DNA from: Sphingobacteriaceae bacterium | GTDB lineage: Bacteria; Bacteroidota; Bacteroidia; Sphingobacteriales; Sphingobacteriaceae | Direction of reading: 5' to 3' | Assembly (NCBI GenBank): GCA_025450155.1 | Contig: JANWIB010000167.1 | Span: 1-7,148, forward strand | DNA length: 7,148 nt | In this document: positions 1 through 6,023 of the stretch, one piece after another | Position numbering within the stretch: the first letter of the stretch is position 1 | Layout of the letters: every line of letters begins with the position of its first letter | Notes under the pieces: model-generated | Database searches by the model: none | What the model saw: the letters and a program-made list of their open reading frames with translations, nothing else | Told to the model about the DNA's origin: nothing | Position numbers and translations under genes: made by a program

Positions 1-1142
1 ACAGGGCGTTTGCCCATGGCAGTGTAATATTCGGTAATTAAGCTCATTAATGTTCCCACAATCAAGCCTACTATAATGGAAAGAAATACATCGGTATTGG
101 TGAATTCATAACCTCGGATGGACATGCTTTCTGGTAAAAGCCATCGTACTACAAAAAAAGATGCAATAGCAGTGAATATAATGGAAGACCAGTTCCCGAT
201 ATTTAAAGCATTTTGTACACTATCTGTTTCTTTTTTAATCTGTACAAAGTATGTGGAAATAATAGAGAAGATTAATCCTAAACCTGCTATCAGCATAGGA
301 AGAAGGATGGTGGCAATTCCACCAAAATTATCATGAGAAACAATTTCTCTTCCTAATACCATTGTTGCCAATATGGTGGCCACGTAAGAACCAAAAAGGT
401 CGGCTCCCATCCCGGCTACGTCACCCACATTATCGCCTACATTATCTGCGATAGTAGCGGGGTTTCGAACATCATCCTCTGGTATTCCAGCTTCTACTTT
501 ACCTACCAGGTCGGCTCCAACATCGGCTGCCTTCGTATAAATACCTCCACCCACACGAGCAAACAAGGCAATGGATTCAGCTCCTAAAGAGAATCCCGCT
601 AATACCTCAAGTGCTTTTTCCATCTCTTTTCCATTTACATTTCCACCCACTTGAACTACATAGATAGTATAGAAAACAATAAATAACGAGCCCAAGCCTA
701 ACACGGCTAATCCCGCTACGCCGATTCCCATTACCGAACCGCCAGTGAAGGAAACTTTTAAGGCCTGCGCCAAACTGGTGCGGGCGGCTTGTGTAGTACG
801 TACATTGGCTTTGGTAGCGATTCGCATACCAATATATCCGGCGAAGGCGGAAGTAAAAGCGCCTACCAGGAAAGAAATGGCTATAACCGGGCTGGATGTT
901 TCTACTAAAGTGCCAGAATAAGCTAATAAAATAGCAGCAATAACGGCGAAGTAAGAAAGTATTTTCCACTCTGCTCTTAGAAATGCCATGGCACCTTTCG
1001 CAATATATCCGGCCAATGTATTCATGTTTTCGTCTCCGGCAGGTTGTTTACTTACCCAGGCGGATTTAAAAAGCATCACCATTATACCAATAAGGCCTAA
1101 TGCAGGAATTAAATAAATTAAGTTTTGGTGTAAAAAGTTCAT
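1..1142 (-). CDS. hppA: Membrane-bound ion-translocating pyrophosphatase, N-terminal 380 residues (3' end outside window)
   Basis: This integral membrane enzyme hydrolyses PPi to two phosphates and uses the energy to pump H+ or Na+ across the cytoplasmic membrane. Reading down from the ATG at 1142-1140, the frame stays open for 380 codons to the window edge, roughly half of a usual protein of about 700-800 residues. The family signature is unmistakable. R196 is followed by GGGIYTKAADVGADLVGKVE (198-217), then IPEDD (220-224), then the DNVGDNVGD block (233-241) and GMGADLFGSY (244-253), which supply the Mg-PPi-binding Asp and Lys residues. Several hydrophobic helices are visible, the first at about 8-26. 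The gate glutamate is not at either common helix-6 position (G251 and A255). E189, seven residues before R196, instead matches the Flavobacterium johnsoniae-type H+ pump. The position that decides K+ dependence lies outside the window. Family assignment is very secure; the pumped ion is inferred. Confidence 0.97.
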   Translation of the reverse strand, partial: MNFLHQNLIYLIPALGLIGIMVMLFKSAWVSKQPAGDENMNTLAGYIAKGAMAFLRAEWKILSYFAVIAAILLAYSGTLVETSSPVIAISFLVGAFTSAFAGYIGMRIATKANVRTTQAARTSLAQALKVSFTGGSVMGIGVAGLAVLGLGSLFIVFYTIYVVQVGGNVNGKEMEKALEVLAGFSLGAESIALFARVGGGIYTKAADVGADLVGKVEAGIPEDDVRNPATIADNVGDNVGDVAGMGADLFGSYVATILATMVLGREIVSHDNFGGIATILLPMLIAGLGLIFSIISTYFVQIKKETDSVQNALNIGNWSSIIFTAIASFFVVRWLLPESMSIRGYEFTNTDVFLSIIVGLIVGTLMSLITEYYTAMGKRP

Positions 1143-1190
1143 AAATAATTGTCGGTTAATTCGATTTAGTTATTTTTTAAAAATAACAGG

Positions 1191-1198
1191 CAATTATA
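1191..1198 (-). promoter_or_regulatory. Possible -7 element for hppA
   Basis: On the minus strand the octamer TATAATTG differs by one base from the Bacteroidota -7 consensus TAnnTTTG and lies about 50 bp before the hppA start. A CTG 19 bp upstream is only a weak stand-in for the -33 TTG. This is a motif match in AT-rich DNA, so confidence is low. Confidence 0.22.
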
Positions 1199-1206
1199 CA
1201 AATTTT

Positions 1207-1214
1207 TATTTTTG
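1207..1214 (+). promoter_or_regulatory. Possible -7 element for the secreted protein gene at 1265
   Basis: TATTTTTG is a perfect match to the Bacteroidota -7 consensus TAnnTTTG. It lies 50 bp before the ATG at 1265, which would leave a leader of roughly 40 nt. No TTG sits at the expected -33 spacing, so the promoter is plausible but not certain. It lies within the divergent hppA intergenic region, only 8 bp from the possible hppA -7 element on the other strand. Confidence 0.35.
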
Positions 1215-1264
1215 AAGCAGGGGGATAATATTATTCTATTTTTTATTTAATATTGATTGATGGT

Positions 1265-1741
1265 ATGAAAAGGGTCTTATTTTTTCTTTTGTTTCTTATT
1301 TCCAATGCTGTTATGGCACAATTCACTGATGAATTGCCTGAAATCAAAAGAATAAGTGAAGAAGATTTCATGACCATTAAGAATTTCATTTATCCAAAAG
1401 AGGGGTACCCTAAGCCAGGTATTGATACCGCTAGATATTTAACTTTAGCGGATAATAATAGATTAAAATTACTTTATAGTATCGGTAGTGATAAATTTAC
1501 CGGCGAATACCAATATATTATTATCTCTGTGGTATATCCTAATGATTATCATGTGAGAATATACCAACTCTCGAGAGAGTGGACCGCTACCCGTCCAACG
1601 AAAGAAGGCCCACGAAAAACTGCTAAGTCAGTGGCATTTTATCGGATGCTTTTTTTTAAGGAAGCGATGCATCCCGACAATAAAGTATTGAATAAGCAAT
1701 TACGTTTTAAAGCCATAATAGAAGCTATAAAAAGAACGTAG
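1265..1741 (+). CDS. Secreted protein of unknown function, 158 aa
   Basis: I do not recognise this family. The N-terminus reads MKRVLFFLLFLISNAVMAQ: two basic residues, a hydrophobic core and a small-residue cleavage site (VMA before Q19). This is a typical Sec signal peptide with no lipobox cysteine, so the mature protein of about 140 residues should be periplasmic or secreted. The mature part is hydrophilic with mixed alpha/beta character, including a beta-like stretch YQYIIISVVYP near residue 85 and a basic C-terminal third. No catalytic motif or repeat is visible. The frame is open upstream to a TTG at 1253, but the ATG at 1265 puts the basic residues directly at the start of the signal peptide and is preferred. 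It is transcribed divergently from hppA and stands alone; the permease starts 97 bp downstream. Confidence 0.75.
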   Translation: MKRVLFFLLFLISNAVMAQFTDELPEIKRISEEDFMTIKNFIYPKEGYPKPGIDTARYLTLADNNRLKLLYSIGSDKFTGEYQYIIISVVYPNDYHVRIYQLSREWTATRPTKEGPRKTAKSVAFYRMLFFKEAMHPDNKVLNKQLRFKAIIEAIKRT

Positions 1742-1755
1742 CCAGCAGGCTATGT
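1736..1755 (+). terminator. Weak hairpin at the end of the secreted-protein gene
   Basis: An 8-bp stem (ACGTAGCC / GGCTATGT, one G-U pair) closes a 4-nt AGCA loop, and the TAG stop codon at 1739-1741 lies inside the left arm. No T-run follows directly, so it is a poor intrinsic terminator and may only stabilise the mRNA 3' end. Confidence 0.3.
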
Positions 1756-1809
1756 CGAAGATTTACTTATAATTTATTTTATTACATCCTATTATAAAAA
1801 CTTTTTAGA

Positions 1810-1817
1810 TAAATTCG
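1810..1817 (+). promoter_or_regulatory. Possible -7 element for the amino acid permease
   Basis: TAAATTCG has one mismatch to TAnnTTTG and lies 29 bp before the ATG at 1839. No convincing -33 element is seen. It is offered only because the permease needs its own promoter if the hairpin at 1736-1755 ends the upstream transcript. Confidence 0.2.
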
Positions 1818-1838
1818 TAAGCCTAATTAAAATTCATT

Positions 1839-3290
1839 ATGCAGCAAAAAACAGAACAGCCTGGCCTAAAACGCGAACTTGGATTATTAGATGCAACGTT
1901 ACTTGTTGCAGGAAGCATGATTGGCTCTGGAATTTTTATTGTGAGCGCCGACATTACACGAAACGTTGGTTCTGCCGGTTGGTTGATAGCTGTTTGGCTG
2001 ATTACCGGTTTTATGACTTTAGCTGCGGCTTTAAGTTATGGCGAATTAAGCGGTATGTTTCCAAAAGCCGGGGGGCAATACGTGTATCTTAAAGAAGCAT
2101 ATAATCCACTTGTGGGTTTCCTTTATGGATGGAGTTTTTTTGCCGTGATACAAACGGGGACCATTGCTGCGGTGGGGGTGGCTTTTTCTAAGTTTACGGC
2201 ATATTTAATTCCGGCTGTAAGCGAGGATATTGTTTTATTTAGTTTGGGATCATTTAAAATATCTCCCGCCCAGCTATTGTCTATTGCCATCATTGTACTG
2301 CTTACCTATATTAATACTAAAGGCGTTAAGGGGGGCAAAATGATTCAGACCTCGTTTACACTTACTAAACTCTTCAGTTTATTTGGCCTGATCGCTTTTG
2401 GTTTGATTATGCTTAAATCGGATATATGGGAAGCTAACTGGAGCAATGCCTGGAACCTTCAGAAATTGAATACCGATGGTACATTTACAGCTTATACCAC
2501 AGCAGCAGCTTTAGGTGCCATTGCTGCGGCTATGGTTGGGTCAATTTTTAGTAGCGATGCCTGGAATAACGTGACTTTTATTGCTGGAGAAATTAATAAT
2601 CCGAAACGAAACATTGGCTTGAGCTTATTCCTGGGGACTTTTATCGTTACCGTTATTTATGTGATGGCCAATGTCATGTATACAGCCGTATTGCCCTTAC
2701 ATGAAATCGCAGTTGCTGAGAAAGATCGGGTAGCTGTTGCGGCCTCTCATGTGATATTTGGAAACGTAGGGACTGTTGTTATCGCATTAATGATTATGAT
2801 TTCCACCTTTGGCTGTAATAATGGGTTAATTTTAGCCGGAGCTCGTGTTTATTATACGATGGCTAAAGATGGCTTGTTTTTCAAAAAAACAGCGAATTTA
2901 AATAAACATGCTGTGCCGGAATTTGGGTTGTGGATTCAGTGTGCTGTTGCTTCTGTTTTATGCTTAAGCGGAAAGTATGGCGATTTGTTGGATATGATTT
3001 CTTTTGTAGTAGTAATTTTTTATGTGCTTACTATTATTGGTATTTATATCCTTCGGGTTAAAAGGCCCGATGCAGAGCGTCCTTATAAAGCCATAGGTTA
3101 CCCCATTTTACCTGTTTTATATATCATTATGGGATTGACATTTTGTACCCTTTTGATCATTTACAAACCGAATTTCACTTGGCCGGGATTAATTATTGTA
3201 TTGATTGGATTGCCGATTTACTATTTGTGGAAGAAGCCTACTTCATCAACGGAACTGGAAATAGAAGACAACAAAAAAGCAGCTCAATAA
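1839..3290 (+). CDS. APC-superfamily amino acid permease, 483 aa, 12 predicted membrane helices
   Basis: This inner-membrane secondary transporter most resembles the LAT/AdiC-like branch of the APC superfamily, whose members move amino acids by symport, exchange or facilitated transport. The substrate cannot be read from the sequence. The substrate-binding loop of helix 1 is present as GSGIF (29-33). It is followed by the branch signature YGELSGMFPKAGGQYVYL (67-84), the helix-6 region with DAWNNV (240-245), EINNPKRNIG (251-260), a DGLFFKK loop (344-350) and RPYKAIGYPILP (414-425). About 12 hydrophobic helices can be traced from residue 18 to 463, and the full length is normal for the family. 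The short hydrophilic C-terminus (464-483) ends in codons that form one arm of a terminator hairpin. There is no linked metabolic gene to suggest a substrate. No clear ribosome binding site precedes the ATG, as is common in Bacteroidota. Confidence 0.95.
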   Translation: MQQKTEQPGLKRELGLLDATLLVAGSMIGSGIFIVSADITRNVGSAGWLIAVWLITGFMTLAAALSYGELSGMFPKAGGQYVYLKEAYNPLVGFLYGWSFFAVIQTGTIAAVGVAFSKFTAYLIPAVSEDIVLFSLGSFKISPAQLLSIAIIVLLTYINTKGVKGGKMIQTSFTLTKLFSLFGLIAFGLIMLKSDIWEANWSNAWNLQKLNTDGTFTAYTTAAALGAIAAAMVGSIFSSDAWNNVTFIAGEINNPKRNIGLSLFLGTFIVTVIYVMANVMYTAVLPLHEIAVAEKDRVAVAASHVIFGNVGTVVIALMIMISTFGCNNGLILAGARVYYTMAKDGLFFKKTANLNKHAVPEFGLWIQCAVASVLCLSGKYGDLLDMISFVVVIFYVLTIIGIYILRVKRPDAERPYKAIGYPILPVLYIIMGLTFCTLLIIYKPNFTWPGLIIVLIGLPIYYLWKKPTSSTELEIEDNKKAAQ

Positions 3291-3306
3291 GCTGCTTTTT
3301 TGTTGT
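3268..3306. terminator. Bidirectional intrinsic terminator overlapping the permease 3' end
   Basis: A perfect 17-bp inverted repeat (ACAACAAAAAAGCAGCT at 3268-3284 and its complement at 3290-3306) surrounds a 5-nt loop, CAATA. The right arm contains a run of six T on the plus strand, and by symmetry the left arm gives a run of six T on the minus strand, so it can stop transcription from both sides. The permease's last codons and part of its TAA stop lie within it. The convergent methyltransferase gene ends 15 bp to the right, so one element serves both operons. Confidence 0.85.
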
Positions 3307-3320
3307 AATACTTTACTATA

Positions 3321-4040
3321 TTATTCTACCATTTTGCCTGATTTCTTTAAATACCTTACCAAGATGTATCCTAAGGCAAGAATGCTTAAAATAACAGCAA
3401 TCAGGATATTTCTGAAATTCGTATCGGTACCTGTAATTTGCGGGTATCTTAACAGAAGCAGGGCAATACCACCCATCCATATAAATTGTGTATTGTATTC
3501 TTTAAGAATCCATCGGTTTAAATTGAATTTCATGCTTTTAAACGTCTTCCCTATACCTTTAAAACTGATCCACCACCTGCTGACATGGCTGCAATATTCG
3601 TCAAATTGTATTCCGAATTTTTTTCGTAGAAAATTTTCCTCTGCTAAAACAATAGCCTGGTAGATGAGTAAAAAAAGGGGGATAATTACTCCTACATAAA
3701 TTAAAGAGTTAGAAAGTATTCCGACGCCCAATAACATCAGTATATTGCCAACATATAAGGGATTTCGGCAATGGTTAAAGATTCCTTCTGTTACCAAATC
3801 ATCGGCGTAAACTTTTTTGTCTTTTCCCCCCCGAACAATGTAGGCCAAGCCGATAGTTGCTCCACGGATTACCTGTCCATAAATGGTAATCAATAATCCG
3901 GATATTATGGGATAGAGATAATATTTCTCCCCAAAAGCTTCGGAGGAAAATAGCAAAGGCGAGGGAATGAACAATGCCAGGTAAAGGAATATAAAAAGTG
4001 TATTTCTGTATTTAAAAAAGAAATTTCCTATCGAGATCAT
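3321..4040 (-). CDS. Integral-membrane methyltransferase, ICMT/PEMT-like, 239 aa
   Basis: This polytopic membrane protein carries the SAM-dependent methyltransferase core shared by isoprenylcysteine carboxyl methyltransferases and phospholipid N-methyltransferases. The diagnostic block is LVTEGIFNHCRNPLYVGNIL (82-101), with the Arg-Asn-Pro-x-Tyr of the SAM site. It is followed by a helix of about 110-132 and then EENFLRKKFGIQFDEYC (134-150), including the conserved Glu pair and Tyr. Hydrophobic segments lie at about 15-31, 43-60, 96-110 and 112-132. After the core there is a C-terminal extension of about 70 residues with two more helices (about 184-199 and 210-230). The true substrate (prenylated, lipid or other membrane molecule) is unknown; bacteria use this fold for several. 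The start lies 3 bp after the cmoA-like stop, so the two genes are almost certainly cotranscribed. Confidence 0.85.
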   Translation of the reverse strand: MISIGNFFFKYRNTLFIFLYLALFIPSPLLFSSEAFGEKYYLYPIISGLLITIYGQVIRGATIGLAYIVRGGKDKKVYADDLVTEGIFNHCRNPLYVGNILMLLGVGILSNSLIYVGVIIPLFLLIYQAIVLAEENFLRKKFGIQFDEYCSHVSRWWISFKGIGKTFKSMKFNLNRWILKEYNTQFIWMGGIALLLLRYPQITGTDTNFRNILIAVILSILALGYILVRYLKKSGKMVE

Positions 4041-4043
4041 TGT

Positions 4044-4790
4044 CTATTTTTTAGTAGCGATAATTCCGGTAAAGTTATACCATTTGAAGAAGGTTTCGCA
4101 ATGCTCAAAGCCTGCTTCGCGAAGCATGTGTATGTTTTCGCTTAATTTATATGGGATTAATACGTTTTCAAGCGCCTCTCTTTTTTGAGAAATTTCCATT
4201 TCACTGTACTGATTACGACGTTTATAGTCATAGTAATATTTAATAAAATCGCGATTGTATTTGCTTTCCTCAGCTAAAATTTTCTCAACTAAGATTAATG
4301 CACCTCCGGGAACCAATCCGTCTACAATCGTCTTTAATAATTTATCTCTAAAAATTGGGCGAATAAATTGTAGCGTTAAGCAAAGTACCACTACCGAAGC
4401 ATTTTTGATTTCAACGCCTACGTTTAAATCAGCCACTCTCAAATCGTAGGGCCGTTTAAATCCGGCTTCTTTTAGTTTAGAGTCACACTTTTCCAGCATT
4501 TGTACCGAATCGTCAATGCCTATAAATCGAATATTTTCCGGAACTAAGGTGTTCAATCCAATCATGGTGGTTCCGGTAGAACATCCCAAATCATATACAT
4601 CTGTACCTTCTTGTACATGATCAGCCGCCAGTTCGGCAGTCATCCGTTGAATCTCTCCGTAATAAGGAACAGAACGGCTCACCATGTCGTCAAAAACACT
4701 GGCTACTTTACTCCCGAACTTAAAATCTGATGCCTTATTTATTTCTTCTCTGAAAACTTCGTCTTTATTCGTTTTATCTTTTGAAGCCAT
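4044..4790 (-). CDS. cmoA: Carboxy-S-adenosyl-L-methionine synthase (CmoA-like), 248 aa
   Basis: CmoA converts SAM and prephenate to carboxy-SAM and phenylpyruvate. In enterobacteria CmoB then uses carboxy-SAM to make the cmo5U wobble base at tRNA position 34. The protein aligns over nearly its full length with what I recall of E. coli CmoA. Shared blocks include RSVPYY (39-44), the SAM-binding glycine loop YDLGCSTG (66-73), the acidic ribose-binding GIDDS (91-95), NASVVVLCLTLQF (130-142), PGGALILVEK (161-170), YSEMEISQKREALENV (195-210) and the C-terminal AGFEH (226-230). R204 in SQKR matches the E. coli Arg199 reported to hold the carboxylate of carboxy-SAM, so it is likely a true carboxy-SAM synthase, not a plain methyltransferase. 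The N-terminus is about 7 residues longer than in E. coli, and the ATG at 4790 is the natural start. It is the first gene of a two-gene operon with a membrane methyltransferase; no cmoB is in the window. Confidence 0.9.
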   Translation of the reverse strand: MASKDKTNKDEVFREEINKASDFKFGSKVASVFDDMVSRSVPYYGEIQRMTAELAADHVQEGTDVYDLGCSTGTTMIGLNTLVPENIRFIGIDDSVQMLEKCDSKLKEAGFKRPYDLRVADLNVGVEIKNASVVVLCLTLQFIRPIFRDKLLKTIVDGLVPGGALILVEKILAEESKYNRDFIKYYYDYKRRNQYSEMEISQKREALENVLIPYKLSENIHMLREAGFEHCETFFKWYNFTGIIATKK

Positions 4791-4887
4791 TTTGTTTTTA
4801 TTGCTATTTAAAATAGACGTTTAAAGTATAAATATTGAGCCGAAGTTCGTAAAGTTTTTTAATAAAATCAGAAAGTCGATTTTTATC

Positions 4888-4908
4888 TAAAAGTAAATGT
4901 TACTTTAA
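4888..4908. promoter_or_regulatory. Inverted repeat in the divergent cmoA / 4973 intergenic region
   Basis: Nine-base arms (TAAAAGTAA and TTACTTTAA, one mismatched pair; the inner seven pairs are perfect) flank a 3-nt centre. It lies about midway in the 182-bp space between the divergent starts, where a regulator site could act on both genes. AT-rich DNA yields such palindromes by chance, so this is tentative. Confidence 0.25.
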
Positions 4909-4972
4909 GGATGGGTAGCTTTAAGACATTAACTAAAATTGATATTCTGATTAGAGCATTAAAAATAAAAAG

Positions 4973-5449
4973 ATGAAGTTAAGACACATCATGTTTATCT
5001 CTTTCATGTTGAGTTTAATAGTCTTTTTTTACAAAAGAGTTATTGTGTCATGCATAATAGGCGGTGGAATGTTCGTATCACCCGAAGGGGCAGAAATTTT
5101 ACGTCACTATTGTTTTGGAAATGGGGACACTTTGTTCTTATCGGCTGATTATATTAGAAAATCACCAGTTATTATAGAAAATATTAAAAAAATGCAAGTG
5201 GGGGAACGCAGAAAAATCGCTTTTCATCAAAAAGAAGATTGGCGATTATCTTATGCACTAAACCCATTTATAATGATTAAAAAAAAGGATTCTGTAGTAG
5301 TTTATCAATACATCAAGTTTGATCAATCTGGTAAAACGTATACGCTTTTAAATTTGGGTATAATAACAATAAAACTACATGATAATATAGTTTATACGTT
5401 TGACTGCAAGCCATTTACAGCTGTTTGTGAATTTAAGATTACTGAATAG
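4973..5449 (+). CDS. Membrane-anchored protein of unknown function, 158 aa
   Basis: I do not recognise the family. A hydrophobic stretch at residues 6-20 (IMFISFMLSLIVFFY) after MKLRH is followed by KR and a second, weaker hydrophobic patch (22-34). This suggests an uncleaved N-terminal anchor, although a signal peptide cannot be ruled out. The rest, about 120 residues, looks soluble: the segment SPEGAEILRHYCFGNGDTLF (36-55), a charged middle, and beta-rich strands towards the C-terminus (about 104-155). Four cysteines (27, 47, 144, 150) are spread through it; the last two could pair if it faces the periplasm. It is divergent from cmoA and convergent with the folC-linked gene, with no partner on its own strand. 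Base composition is more AT-rich than in the core genes, which fits a lineage-specific or acquired gene. Confidence 0.65.
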   Translation: MKLRHIMFISFMLSLIVFFYKRVIVSCIIGGGMFVSPEGAEILRHYCFGNGDTLFLSADYIRKSPVIIENIKKMQVGERRKIAFHQKEDWRLSYALNPFIMIKKKDSVVVYQYIKFDQSGKTYTLLNLGIITIKLHDNIVYTFDCKPFTAVCEFKITE

Positions 5450-5483
5450 CTCTGGGTAGTTTTCTTGAAGAAATTTGCTTCAA

Positions 5484-6023
5484 TTAATATGAAGAACTAT
5501 AAAAAGCGTTTATTCTATCCATTAATTGATCTATATAAATGTTCTTATTCTTTCTCTTGTTTATGATATCAAAAAGCTCTTTATTAATAGAATAATCTGC
5601 CATTTTTCCATCTACTACCTTTAACAGGTAAGGAAACCCGACTGTTCTTTTGATTTGGTATAGTGCATGAGACAGATATCCAGTATTATATTCTGTTTGG
5701 AGTTTTCGTCCATTAACAAAAATGATTTTAATTTCTGGAGAAAGCTTTGGAATGATTTCTTGTTCAATAAAATGAATACTTGTTTTACGATTATTGTAGC
5801 AAAAAAACATTGTTCCTTCAATGGATTGCAAATACATCAAATATCCTTTGTTAAAAGTTTTATTGTTAAACAGGCCAATAATTAATTGAACGATAAGTAT
5901 TGGAAATAACAGCGACGAGATTATCAGAACTAGCAATTCTAATAAATACTTTATGGGGAATGGGAAATTATAGGCGTATGGTAAATCCATAAGCCAGTGG
6001 TCAAATCTTTTGAACCATTTCAT
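5484..6023 (-). CDS. Small membrane protein of unknown function coupled to folC, 179 aa
   Basis: No family is recognised. The N-terminus is aromatic and basic (MKWFKRFDHWLMDLPYAYNF), then comes one strongly hydrophobic segment at about 26-51 that could be one long helix or a tight hairpin. A soluble C-terminal domain of about 120 residues follows, rich in Lys, Ile and Tyr, with a strand-like MFFCYNN (71-77) and IKIIFVNGRKLQ (97-108). The pattern of a strand with CYNN, a second beta strand and a later GFPYLLKV (128-135) is loosely thioredoxin-fold-like, but there is no CxxC, so this is speculation. The ATG at 6023 overlaps the folC stop as ATGA, so translation is probably coupled to folC. It is clearly AT-rich: hand counts give about 23% and 33% GC for 5521-5580 and 5581-5640. 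Confidence 0.7.
   Translation of the reverse strand: MKWFKRFDHWLMDLPYAYNFPFPIKYLLELLVLIISSLLFPILIVQLIIGLFNNKTFNKGYLMYLQSIEGTMFFCYNNRKTSIHFIEQEIIPKLSPEIKIIFVNGRKLQTEYNTGYLSHALYQIKRTVGFPYLLKVVDGKMADYSINKELFDIINKRKNKNIYIDQLMDRINAFYSSSY

Noticed and set aside
607..969. A 120-residue reading frame on the minus strand
   Set aside because: It lies wholly inside hppA in another frame, shows no family features and has an unlikely composition, rich in Arg, Tyr and Ser.
1253..1264. TTG start at 1253 for the secreted protein
   Set aside because: It would put four extra residues before the MKR of the signal peptide. The ATG at 1265 is a standard start and gives a typical signal sequence.
4044..4790. Generic SAM-dependent methyltransferase instead of CmoA
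   Set aside because: Near full-length similarity to CmoA, including the SQKR arginine and the RSVPxY and AGFEH blocks, is too specific for a generic class I methyltransferase call.
5465..5483. Hairpin TTGAAG/CTTCAA between the convergent genes ending at 5449 and 5484, as a terminator
   Set aside because: Only 6 bp, low GC, a 7-nt loop and no T-run on either strand; too weak to call.
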